This document shows, in pieces, positions 1 to 6,684 of a stretch of DNA of 12,556 bases. The stretch comes from Syntrophaceae bacterium (lineage in GTDB: Bacteria > Desulfobacterota > Syntrophia > Syntrophales > UBA2185): the NCBI GenBank assembly GCA_017885225.1, contig JAFNGM010000173.1, positions 1,407-13,962 of the forward strand. Direction: 5' to 3'. Numbering within the stretch: position 1 is the first letter of the stretch; the number at the start of each line of letters is the position of its first letter. A program made the position numbers and the translations under genes. The notes beneath the pieces were generated by a model. The model made no database searches and was not told where the DNA came from. It worked only from the letters and a program-made list of their open reading frames with translations.

Positions 1-948
1 CATGCATGTAATGCCCTGTATGGCATTTAATTTTTCGACGATTACATTTCTCCTTTTTTTAAATTCTTCAACCATTTCCGCGACGCTGTTCTGCGGCCCA
101 TTTAATGCTTCCACTGCAGCTTTTTGCGCAATTGATGTAGGATTTGACGTGTTCTGGCTCTGGAGCTTCGTGACCGAATCGATAATTTCTTCCGGGCCCG
201 CTGCGTACCCTATTCTCCAGCCTGTCATTGAATATGCTTTGGATACCCCGTTCACTACAACGGTCATGTTCTTCATCTCTTCACTGAGGGATGCAATATT
301 TACAAACACCTCGCCGTCGTATATGATTTTTTCATAGATGTCATCAGATATTACCAGAATGCCTTTCCCTGTTAATATTCCGGCGAGAGCTTCCAGTTCA
401 GACGCGGTGTATACCACGCCCGTCGGATTTGATGGGCTGTTAATGATAATTGCCTTTGTTTTCCCGGTGAGGGCAGATTCCAACTGCTTCGGCAGCATTT
501 TAAATCCCTGCGATTCAACGGTCTTGACAATAACCGGCTTCGCGCCTGAGAGAATGACCATATCAAGATAAGAAACCCAGTAAGGAGAGGGAATTATAAC
601 CTCGTCGCCTTCCTCAAAAAGAACTTGGGTAAGGTTATAGAGGGTATGCTTTGCCCCGCATGCAACGGTAATCTGTGATCTCTTGTAATGTAATTGATTG
701 TCTTTGGACAATTTCCGAATGATCGCATCTTTCAGTTCGACAATCCCATCAACGGGTGTATATTTCGTAAACCCCTCTTCTATCGCCTTTATGGCTGCCA
801 TTTTAATGTGCAACGGAGTATCAAAATCAGGTTCCCCGGCGCCAAAACCGATTATGTTCCTGCCCTCTGCCCGTAATGCGTTGGCCTTGGCGGTAATTGC
901 CAGCGTCGGAGACGGCTTTATTGCGGATATTCTTGATGATAGTTTCAT
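1..948 (-). CDS. aspC: Class I/II PLP aminotransferase, aspartate/prephenate type (partial, C-terminus beyond window)
   Basis: This is a pyridoxal-phosphate aminotransferase that probably moves amino groups between aspartate and glutamate. I translated it by hand from the ATG at 948. It stays open for 316 codons to the window edge, so about 80 residues of a usual ~395-400 are missing. Landmarks are GAGEPDFDTP (36-45), SPYWVSY (121-127), the NPTG loop (174-177), SDDIY (201-205, with the cofactor-binding Asp and Tyr), and VSKAYSMTGWRIGY (235-248). Lys237 in the last motif is the PLP-binding lysine. A Lys at 100 in GAKHTLYN aligns with the distal-carboxylate-binding lysine of Thermus AspAT (subgroup Ib). 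That supports acidic substrates, possibly including prephenate. The gene follows coaD after 13 bases with only a weak ribosome binding site, so it is probably the last visible gene of the asd-rsmD-coaD group. The family call is secure; the exact substrate is inferred. Confidence 0.9.
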   Translation of the reverse strand, partial: MKLSSRISAIKPSPTLAITAKANALRAEGRNIIGFGAGEPDFDTPLHIKMAAIKAIEEGFTKYTPVDGIVELKDAIIRKLSKDNQLHYKRSQITVACGAKHTLYNLTQVLFEEGDEVIIPSPYWVSYLDMVILSGAKPVIVKTVESQGFKMLPKQLESALTGKTKAIIINSPSNPTGVVYTASELEALAGILTGKGILVISDDIYEKIIYDGEVFVNIASLSEEMKNMTVVVNGVSKAYSMTGWRIGYAAGPEEIIDSVTKLQSQNTSNPTSIAQKAAVEALNGPQNSVAEMVEEFKKRRNVIVEKLNAIQGITCM

Positions 949-961
949 ACTATTCTGAGCC

Positions 962-1447
962 TTATTTTGCGAATTTTTCCTTTAACTTCTTGCAGACAAT
1001 ATCCGGTACTAGTCCCTGTACGGAGCCTCCCAGGCTGGCCGCTTCCTTGATTATCTGAGAACTTGTAAAAAACCATTCGTAACTGGTCATAAGAAATACC
1101 GTTTCTACATCCCTGTTCAGCCTCCGATTTATGAGTGCAAGCTGAAATTCATATTCAAAATCAGAGAGTGCTCTCAACCCTCTCAATATGATATTTGCTC
1201 CGGCCTTTTTGACATAATCAACAAGGAGCCCTGCATAGCTATCAACACGTACCATCTCAAAATCTGTAATGACTTCCTTAATCATTTCCATCCTCTCTTC
1301 CACAGAAAAGAGATGGGCCGGTTTGTTCGGGTTATATGCAATAAGGACGACGATCTCATCAAACATTCTCGATCCTCTTTTGATAAGGTCGATATGGCCG
1401 TTCGTGATAGGATCAAACGAACCGGGATACACAGCTATTTTTTTCAT
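962..1447 (-). CDS. coaD: Phosphopantetheine adenylyltransferase (PPAT)
   Basis: CoaD transfers AMP from ATP to 4'-phosphopantetheine to give dephospho-CoA, the penultimate step of coenzyme A synthesis, in the cytosol. The 161-residue product is the normal family length. It has the nucleotidyltransferase signature YPGSFDPITNGHID at 7-20, whose T-x-G-H (15-18) contains the catalytic His18. It also has the LRGLRALSDFEYEFQLA block (88-104) and the C-terminal FTSSQIIKEAA segment that replaces the usual ISSS. The ATG overlaps the rsmD stop by four bases (ATGA). It also has its own good ribosome binding site, AAGGA, eight bases upstream inside the rsmD coding end. The rsmD-coaD pairing is common in bacteria, so the identification is firm. 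Confidence 0.97.
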   Translation of the reverse strand: MKKIAVYPGSFDPITNGHIDLIKRGSRMFDEIVVLIAYNPNKPAHLFSVEERMEMIKEVITDFEMVRVDSYAGLLVDYVKKAGANIILRGLRALSDFEYEFQLALINRRLNRDVETVFLMTSYEWFFTSSQIIKEAASLGGSVQGLVPDIVCKKLKEKFAK

Positions 1448-2019
1448 ATATGCGTTCCTTTTTCTCTTTCCATTCTTTTAAAAAAGGAGATACGCGTATC
1501 ACCATATCTTCTCTGATCTGTCAACATAAAAGTCCCTGTCAGCGTTCCCGGTATATCTTCCCTTACAGAATGCTGGAAAATCGCAACACCATCGGAGGAA
1601 ATCATTTCTCCTTCACCGAGATATTGAAATATTTCCCTGATAAATCCTTTTTCGTAAGGCGGATCAGCAAAGAGGAAATCGAATTGTTCCCCTTTGCGCT
1701 GCAGTTTCTTTATACCTTTCGCTGCTTCTGTCTCCAGAATTTCATATTTATTGATGATACCCAAATCAAGGAGATTTCGTTTTATCGCATTCACCATGAC
1801 AGGATTTTTCTCCACAAACACAACTTTCGCGGCTCCCCTGCTAAGAGCCTCCAACCCCACATTGCCGCACCCTGCAAAAAGATCAAGGAATGACTTTCCT
1901 GAAACTTCCTGAAGTATATTGAAAAGTGATTCCTTGATCCCATCAGAGGTAGGTCTTATCTTACTTTTTTTTGGTGAGTAGATTCGTCTCCCCTTTGCAT
2001 CACCCCCAATAATTCTCAT
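1444..2019 (-). CDS. rsmD: 16S rRNA (guanine966-N2)-methyltransferase
   Basis: RsmD uses S-adenosylmethionine to methylate the N2 of G966 in 16S rRNA during small-subunit assembly. The 191-residue protein begins MRIIGGDAKGRRI, followed by an IRPTSDGIKESLFNIL segment (21-36) typical of the family. The SAM-binding motif LDLFAGCGNVGLEALSRGA is at 45-63. The catalytic motif DPPY (119-122) is the amino-group methyltransferase form of motif IV. The start overlaps the asd stop by four bases (ATGA) and has no clear Shine-Dalgarno, so translation probably depends on coupling to asd. The end overlaps coaD in the same way. Nothing looks truncated. Confidence 0.95.
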   Translation of the reverse strand: MRIIGGDAKGRRIYSPKKSKIRPTSDGIKESLFNILQEVSGKSFLDLFAGCGNVGLEALSRGAAKVVFVEKNPVMVNAIKRNLLDLGIINKYEILETEAAKGIKKLQRKGEQFDFLFADPPYEKGFIREIFQYLGEGEMISSDGVAIFQHSVREDIPGTLTGTFMLTDQRRYGDTRISFFKRMEREKGTHI

Positions 2020-3035
2020 AAATAGTTTCTAACAAGAATTTCGGCAATCTGCACAGCGTTCAATGCGGCGCCTTTCCTCACATTATCCGACACTATCCAC
2101 ATATTGATACCGTTTTCTATCGATTCGTCCTCTCTGATCCTGCCCACAAATGTATCGTCCTTACCCGCCGCATCAATGGGAAGGGGATATTTATTTCTTT
2201 TCAGGTCATCGACGACGGTGACACCGGGGGCACGAGAAAGTATTTCTCTCACCTCATCTGCGGTAATCTTTTTTCCCGTTTCTATATTTACGGATTCCGA
2301 ATGTCCGAACAAAACGGGGACTCTTACCGTCGTGGCAGTCACGGCGACAGATGGGTCATTAAGAATTTTTTTTGTTTCATTCACCATCTTCATTTCTTCT
2401 TTTGAATAGCCATTATCCAGAAACACATCTATATGGGGAAGGCAGTTGAACGCGATTCTATGGGGATATACCTTTATTTCTGGTTCACGGTTGTTCATAA
2501 GAGCTCTCGTTTGCTCAATCAACTCCTCAATAGCTTTCTTCCCGGTCCCTGATACGGCCTGATACGTCGATACTACTATCCTTTTAATCCTCACTGCATC
2601 ATGAATCGGCTTGAGGGCGACAACCATTTGAATTGTAGAGCAGTTCGGATTCGAAATTATGCCCCTGTTCTTGTACATGCCGATTGATTCGGGATTAACC
2701 TCGGGAACTACAAGGGGAATATCAGGCTCCATTCTAAAGGCGCTCGTGTTATCGATCACAATACACCCGGACGCTGCGGCAATGGGGGCGAACCGCTGGC
2801 TGATGCTTCCTCCCGCCGAAAATAGACCTATCTGTATCCCGGCAAACGATTTCTCATTCAACACTTGGATAGGGTGCAGTTCCCCATTAAATTTCAGTTC
2901 CTTTCCGATGGATCGTTCCGAAGCAAGAAGGGTTAGACGACTCACCGGAAACTTTCTTTCCTCCAGGATTTTCACCATTTCATTCCCAACGGCACCTGTA
3001 GCACCCACTACCGCAACATGATATGCATTCACCAC
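2016..3035 (-). CDS. asd: Aspartate-semialdehyde dehydrogenase
   Basis: Asd reduces aspartyl phosphate with NADPH to aspartate semialdehyde, the branch point to lysine/diaminopimelate, threonine and methionine. The 339-residue length is usual. The NADP-binding motif VVGATGAVGNEM lies at 9-20. The catalytic cysteine is Cys132 in SNPNCSTIQ and the acid-base histidine is His245 in VLFGHSESV. Two GTG codons are adjacent (3035 and 3032). An AAGGA site lies four bases before the first and seven before the second, so 3032 may be the real start. There is no in-frame ATG nearby: the ATG just upstream (3037) is out of frame. The gene opens a new group after a terminator-like repeat behind pssA. The aminotransferase further down could consume or supply aspartate in the same pathway, which is an inference. 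Confidence 0.96.
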   Translation of the reverse strand: MVNAYHVAVVGATGAVGNEMVKILEERKFPVSRLTLLASERSIGKELKFNGELHPIQVLNEKSFAGIQIGLFSAGGSISQRFAPIAAASGCIVIDNTSAFRMEPDIPLVVPEVNPESIGMYKNRGIISNPNCSTIQMVVALKPIHDAVRIKRIVVSTYQAVSGTGKKAIEELIEQTRALMNNREPEIKVYPHRIAFNCLPHIDVFLDNGYSKEEMKMVNETKKILNDPSVAVTATTVRVPVLFGHSESVNIETGKKITADEVREILSRAPGVTVVDDLKRNKYPLPIDAAGKDDTFVGRIREDESIENGINMWIVSDNVRKGAALNAVQIAEILVRNYL

Positions 3036-3055
3036 ATTTTCCTTTTCTTCTGATT

Positions 3056-3066
3056 TTAACAGTTAA
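3056..3066. repeat. 11-bp palindrome ahead of asd
   Basis: TTAAC-A-GTTAA is a perfect odd-centred palindrome about 20 bases before the asd start, in the 85-base pssA-asd gap. It could be a small operator or chance in AT-rich DNA. No recognised regulator site matches it. Confidence 0.3.
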
Positions 3067-3074
3067 GAGACTTT

Positions 3075-3109
3075 CAAAATACTTTCCGTGAAACCATTAC
3101 CACGGAAAG
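3075..3109 (-). terminator. Probable intrinsic terminator after pssA
   Basis: A perfect 9-bp inverted repeat, CTTTCCGTG (3082-3090) and CACGGAAAG (3101-3109), encloses a 10-base loop. On the minus strand it starts about 11 bases past the pssA stop and is followed by TATTTTG (3081-3075). The stem is moderately GC-rich, the loop is long and the U-run is short. It is therefore a modest terminator or a pause/processing hairpin between pssA and asd. On the plus strand no T-run follows, so it would act only in the direction of the genes. Confidence 0.6.
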
Positions 3110-3120
3110 GGTTCGTCGTG

Positions 3121-3912
3121 TCATTTTTTCAGCAATCGATCCAGCTGAAAACGAAAACCCTTGGTTTTAAACTCTGTATATGCCCGTTTTCCCAATTTCA
3201 TGATCAGCCACGTCGGACCTGATAAGCTATAGCCAAACGCAAACGTAAACATCATGATCTGCGGCTCTGCAATAACGATGATCATGATAAATACAATAAG
3301 GACAAACGACATGAAAGGTTTCCTGGAAAAAAAGTTAAGGTCTTTAAAACTGTAATATTTAATACTGCTTATCATCAGTAATGAGAGGGAAACGACAATG
3401 ATTAAGATAGACAGATGGTTCAATTTCCCACTTCCTCCGAGATAGTAGAAAAGCAGCACTCCTGTTGCAACTACAGAGGCGGCGCCCGGGATGGGTAGCC
3501 CATTGAAAACCTTGCTGTCAATCAAGCCTATCTGAACATTGAATCGCGCGAGCCGCACGGCTCCGCAAAAGACGAAAAGAAACGCTGCAAGCCAGCCCCA
3601 TTTACCGAATGTTGACAGCGCCCAGTTGTAGGTGAGAATAGCCGGTGCCACACCGAAGGCCACAAGATCAGACAGGGAATCGTACTCTGAACCGAACTTG
3701 CTGGTCGTATTCGTCATCCTTGCGATTCTCCCATCCAGACCGTCCAGCACAAAGGCTATCAGAATGGGCACTGCCGCAAACCAGTACTCTTCTTTCATAG
3801 AGGCGATAATGGAATAAAAGCCGCAAAAAAGGCTTCCCGTAGTAAAAAGGTTGGGCAGCAAATAAATCCCTTTTCTCATTCGCTCTCTTTTTGATGGGAT
3901 ATTTTTCTTCAT
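3121..3912 (-). CDS. pssA: CDP-diacylglycerol-serine O-phosphatidyltransferase
   Basis: PssA is a membrane enzyme that joins CDP-diacylglycerol and serine to give phosphatidylserine and CMP. The CDP-alcohol phosphatidyltransferase signature D-G-x2-A-R-x8-G-x3-D-x3-D is complete at 60-82, counted from the start used here. It sits after the basic N-terminus (KKNIPSKRERMRKG) and the start of the hydrophobic region. Several strongly hydrophobic segments follow, fitting the multi-pass type II synthase. I chose the ATG at 3912 (263 residues). AGGA (3921-3924) lies eight bases upstream, and this ATG overlaps the psd stop as ATGA. The in-frame ATG at 3921 would abut the same AGGA with no spacing. PssA uses the product of CdsA and its own product feeds Psd, directly upstream in the same transcript. 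Confidence 0.95.
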   Translation of the reverse strand: MKKNIPSKRERMRKGIYLLPNLFTTGSLFCGFYSIIASMKEEYWFAAVPILIAFVLDGLDGRIARMTNTTSKFGSEYDSLSDLVAFGVAPAILTYNWALSTFGKWGWLAAFLFVFCGAVRLARFNVQIGLIDSKVFNGLPIPGAASVVATGVLLFYYLGGSGKLNHLSILIIVVSLSLLMISSIKYYSFKDLNFFSRKPFMSFVLIVFIMIIVIAEPQIMMFTFAFGYSLSGPTWLIMKLGKRAYTEFKTKGFRFQLDRLLKK

Positions 3913-4556
3913 TGTAACCATCCTATTTGTGTCTCTCCCGCCTTTACTTTATCGCCAACTTGTACTGATATTACCGAATCGGAAGGGAGAAAGACTTCTA
4001 ATCGCGAACCGAATCTGATAAGACCGAATCGCTCACCTTTCAATATATGCATCCCCTCTTTTACCCAGCATTCAATCCTTCGTGCTATTAATCCCGCGAT
4101 CTGTACCGTGAGAATTTCTTTCCCGTCATCCGTGCAAATAAGAATAGAATTTCTTTCATTAAGTTTCGATGCCTTGTCAAGATTGGCGGAAAAAAAACTC
4201 CCCTTGTCATAGTGTATGCGCCCTATCTTTCCCGTATAAGGTATCCGGTTGACATGGACATTCAATACATTCATAAATATACTGATTTTCTTTGCGGGAA
4301 CCTTGAGAAGATCGTTCTCCATACCATCTTCGATCTTTATGACTTCGCCATCCGCAGGTGATATGACAGCTTTTGTATCAACTGGTGTATTCCGCTCCGG
4401 ATTTCTGAAGAACCAGGCCACAAAAACCGTCGCAATAAAAAATACGAAGGCAACCCCTTTGAAACCGAAAAAAACTAAAGCGAGAGTGAAAACACCGAGG
4501 GGTATTATGAATGGAAGGCCTTCGCGGACTATGATAGTATTATGATTCATTGCCAT
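3909..4556 (-). CDS. psd: Phosphatidylserine decarboxylase, short (archaeal/rhizobial-type) proenzyme
   Basis: Psd decarboxylates phosphatidylserine to phosphatidylethanolamine at the inner membrane using a pyruvoyl group made by self-cleavage. From the ATG at 4556 the product is 215 residues, the short PSD-A form rather than the ~320-residue E. coli form. A hydrophobic N-terminal stretch (about 15-49) is followed by SPADGEV (Asp69), NVHVNR (His101) and RFGSRLEVFLP. In the last motif the Gly183-Ser184 bond is the expected cleavage and pyruvoyl site, with GSR where many enzymes have GST. The start is uncertain: ATGs at 4592, 4556 and 4550 are in frame and none has a good ribosome binding site. 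Position 4592 lies inside the upstream gene, and 4556 or 4550 gives the usual family length. Confidence 0.93.
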   Translation of the reverse strand: MAMNHNTIIVREGLPFIIPLGVFTLALVFFGFKGVAFVFFIATVFVAWFFRNPERNTPVDTKAVISPADGEVIKIEDGMENDLLKVPAKKISIFMNVLNVHVNRIPYTGKIGRIHYDKGSFFSANLDKASKLNERNSILICTDDGKEILTVQIAGLIARRIECWVKEGMHILKGERFGLIRFGSRLEVFLPSDSVISVQVGDKVKAGETQIGWLQ

Positions 4557-4566
4557 AATTGCACGA

Positions 4567-4809
4567 CTACTTTGAGTCCTGGAAGGCGACATTACGGTAT
4601 CTGGCGAGGATTCTGAATATCTGTTCTTTCCCCCTGAGTTTCCTCTTCTGCAAATTTTTCTTTTCTACTTCCTCTTCCGCTGTCAGATAAATTCGCTTGT
4701 TAAAACCCTCAAGATCAGCTTCAAGCTTTTCATGATCTTCTACATACTTCCTCAATTCTTCATCCTTCTGGATATATTTCTTAATTAAGAGCTCATCGGC
4801 CTCTTCCAT
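4567..4809 (-). CDS. DUF465/YdcH-family small coiled-coil protein
   Basis: This 80-residue, highly charged and almost wholly helical protein resembles the DUF465 (YdcH-like) family. It shows the heptad-rich core DEELRKYVEDHEKLEADLEG, followed by the Leu/Lys-rich KKNLQKRKLRGKEQIFRIL. That layout matches the family's conserved second half (LKKxKLxLKDEI-like). No signal peptide, membrane segment or catalytic motif is visible, and the molecular function of the family is unknown. I chose the ATG at 4809 because a strong GGAGG (4818-4822) lies eight bases upstream. The in-frame ATG at 4824 overlaps that same ribosome binding site and cannot use it. The gene follows a candidate promoter in the 82-base gap after tsaB and ends just before psd, so it probably heads the psd-pssA transcript. 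The family call is by pattern, not by search. Confidence 0.82.
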   Translation of the reverse strand: MEEADELLIKKYIQKDEELRKYVEDHEKLEADLEGFNKRIYLTAEEEVEKKNLQKRKLRGKEQIFRILARYRNVAFQDSK

Positions 4810-4830
4810 GTATACTACCTCCATATCATA

Positions 4831-4859
4831 TTTTTATATTAAACAAAGGCACTTGTCAA
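4831..4859 (-). promoter_or_regulatory. Candidate sigma70 promoter for DUF465-psd-pssA
   Basis: A consensus -35 box TTGACA (4854-4859) lies in the tsaB-DUF465 gap. Seventeen bases on is TAAAAA (4831-4836); an overlapping TATAAA (4833-4838) has 15-base spacing. Transcription would begin near 4825, giving a very short leader before GGAGG at 4818-4822. The -35 box is perfect but the -10 is weak. Confidence 0.5.
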
Positions 4860-4891
4860 CACTTCATATTTGTAAGGAATTTTCTTACTGA

Positions 4892-5581
4892 TCATTTATG
4901 GAACAGCGATATCTCCGCTTCTGACAGACGGAGATATGCCGGTGTAAGATCATCAGGATTGAGTAAATCGCCTTTTTTATGCTTTTTCTCCCCTAAAAGA
5001 CCCACCGTCACCGCTCTCACACTTTGATGAATACGGGATGCGAAAAAGGACTTATCCGGCAATGAATCATGAATAAGTCTTGCATGTTTCATTGCACCAT
5101 CTCCCACGAAAAATGTTTTATCATCTATGTTCGATAAAAAATCCCTTACGTCAACGACTCTCTCATGTTCTTTTATTTCCAATATATTATCTGGTTTCGT
5201 TCTGTAGAGCGCCGTATATACCTGGTTCTTTCTTGCGTCCAGCATAGGGCACACGAGCATGTCTGAGTTTACAAGATTGTATGCCAACGCATCAAGCGTT
5301 GATACGCCGACAACGGGCTTGCCTGTCGCAAGGGCGATCCCCTTGAGCGTGCTTATCCCCACGCGAAGCCCTGTAAACGATCCCGGCCCTCGAGTACATG
5401 CAAAGAGATCGATATTCCCTATTTCTATGTGTGAAATCCTGCATAAATCATGTATGGCGGGCAATACGATAACGGAATGGTTTACACCGAGATTTATGTT
5501 AATTTCACACAGTATTTCACTATCATCAAGGAGCGCAACGCTCGCCGATTGCGTTGATGTATCAAGCGCTAAAATCAACAT
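4892..5581 (-). CDS. tsaB: tRNA threonylcarbamoyladenosine biosynthesis protein TsaB
   Basis: TsaB (YeaZ) is the non-catalytic partner of TsaD in the complex that adds the threonylcarbamoyl group to A37 of ANN-decoding tRNAs. The 229-residue product shows the ASKHA-type N-terminus MLILALDTSTQSASVAL (1-17), the family hallmark TRGPGSFTGLRVG (63-75), and a C-terminal LTPAYLRLSEAE. It is close to the usual length of about 220-230. It starts two bases after the rseP stop with no clear Shine-Dalgarno, so it is probably coupled to rseP and is the last gene of the uppS operon. TsaD, TsaC and TsaE are not in the window. Confidence 0.95.
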   Translation of the reverse strand: MLILALDTSTQSASVALLDDSEILCEININLGVNHSVIVLPAIHDLCRISHIEIGNIDLFACTRGPGSFTGLRVGISTLKGIALATGKPVVGVSTLDALAYNLVNSDMLVCPMLDARKNQVYTALYRTKPDNILEIKEHERVVDVRDFLSNIDDKTFFVGDGAMKHARLIHDSLPDKSFFASRIHQSVRAVTVGLLGEKKHKKGDLLNPDDLTPAYLRLSEAEISLFHK

Positions 5582-5583
5582 GG

Positions 5584-6684
5584 TTATCGCGAAAAGATTT
5601 TATTGATATTTTCAAAACTAAGATTCAATCTTTCAATATCCATAATGAAAACAAACACCATAAGGATAACTAATATAACAAAACCAATCTGTTGCGCCGT
5701 TTCCCGCCATTTAATGTTAATTTCCTTACCTGTAATAATTTCTATAAAAAAGAAGAGAAGATGTCCCCCATCGAGGATTGGAATGGGAAAAAGATTGAGA
5801 ATGGCAAGATTGATACTCAACAATGCCATGAAGAAAACAAATGGTATTATGCCTTCCCTGGCTTGCGTTCCCGCAATCTGGGCGATGAGAATCGGACCGC
5901 CAAGTGTTTTTGGAGAAATGACACCTTCGAAAATCTTAACAACACTGAGTACGGTCAACTTACTTATGAACCATGTCTGTTTTATTCCTGTCCAGAATGC
6001 CATAAATGGATTCATTCTCTCCGTCACCGCATACTGCGATGACGGACTGACGCCCATCTTATAAGATGCGATCTCTTCTCCAAAAATATTTTGGGTCTTC
6101 AGCAATCTTGGTTTCAATGAAACCTCTAATAATTGCTCATTCCTTTTAAGAGAGATATGTATTTCCTTTCCCCCGCTTTTACTGATGTCTTCAGCAAGTT
6201 TCTCCCACCGTGAAATCTCTTGTCCGTTGATTGCGACGATCACATCGCCTTCTTTTATACCGGCCTCAAATGCCGGAGACCCTTCCTGAACACCGCCAAT
6301 ATAGGTAGTCAGTGCCGGCACCCCCGTCATATACACGATGGTGAAAATCAGTATGGCAAGGAGGAAATTAAAGATCGGACCGGCGGCGACAATGGCTATT
6401 CGTTTCGAGACCGGTTGTTTCAGGAAAGATCTCTTTTCATCTTCAGCCGAGAGCTCCTCATCGTGAGACTCTCCGAGGAGTTTGACATAGCCTCCCAGCG
6501 GAATCATTGAAATTAGATATTCCGTTTCTCCGACCTTTTTCCCTATCAGTCTGGGTCCAAATCCAAGGGAAAATTTTAATACACCCACGCCTGAATACTT
6601 GGCGACCAGAAAATGGCCGAATTCATGGGCAAAGATAAGAACTCCCAGCAGTACAATAAGAGATATGATGCTTACACCTAACAC
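5584..6684 (-). CDS. rseP: RIP metalloprotease RseP (site-2 protease)
   Basis: RseP is an inner-membrane zinc protease that cuts substrates within the membrane. Its classic role is release of sigma-E from its anti-sigma factor, and it also clears leftover signal peptides. The zinc motif HEFGH is at 20-24 in the first hydrophobic helix, and the second zinc-ligand motif NLFPIPILDGGH is at 297-308. Between them is one PDZ domain (about 125-195; GSPAFEAGIKEGDVIVAINGQ). At 366 residues it is shorter than E. coli RseP (450, two PDZ domains) and typical of many non-gamma lineages. The start is a GTG that overlaps the dxr end by seven bases; the next in-frame ATG is Met60, far past the HEXXH motif. 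No anti-sigma factor or sigma factor is present nearby. Confidence 0.96.
   Translation of the reverse strand: MLGVSIISLIVLLGVLIFAHEFGHFLVAKYSGVGVLKFSLGFGPRLIGKKVGETEYLISMIPLGGYVKLLGESHDEELSAEDEKRSFLKQPVSKRIAIVAAGPIFNFLLAILIFTIVYMTGVPALTTYIGGVQEGSPAFEAGIKEGDVIVAINGQEISRWEKLAEDISKSGGKEIHISLKRNEQLLEVSLKPRLLKTQNIFGEEIASYKMGVSPSSQYAVTERMNPFMAFWTGIKQTWFISKLTVLSVVKIFEGVISPKTLGGPILIAQIAGTQAREGIIPFVFFMALLSINLAILNLFPIPILDGGHLLFFFIEIITGKEINIKWRETAQQIGFVILVILMVFVFIMDIERLNLSFENINKIFSR

Noticed and set aside
1450-1893. Plus-strand open frame of 147 codons
   Set aside because: It is a reverse-strand shadow of rsmD, is rich in Phe, Ser and Lys with no recognisable motif, and is covered by the conserved methyltransferase.
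4872-4888. Inverted repeat GTAAG/CTTAC after tsaB as a terminator
   Set aside because: Only five base pairs with a seven-base loop, AT-rich, and no T-run on the minus strand.
5603-6064. Plus-strand open frame of 153 codons
   Set aside because: It lies entirely antisense to rseP, whose motifs are clear. It has no family-like features and no ribosome binding context worth crediting.
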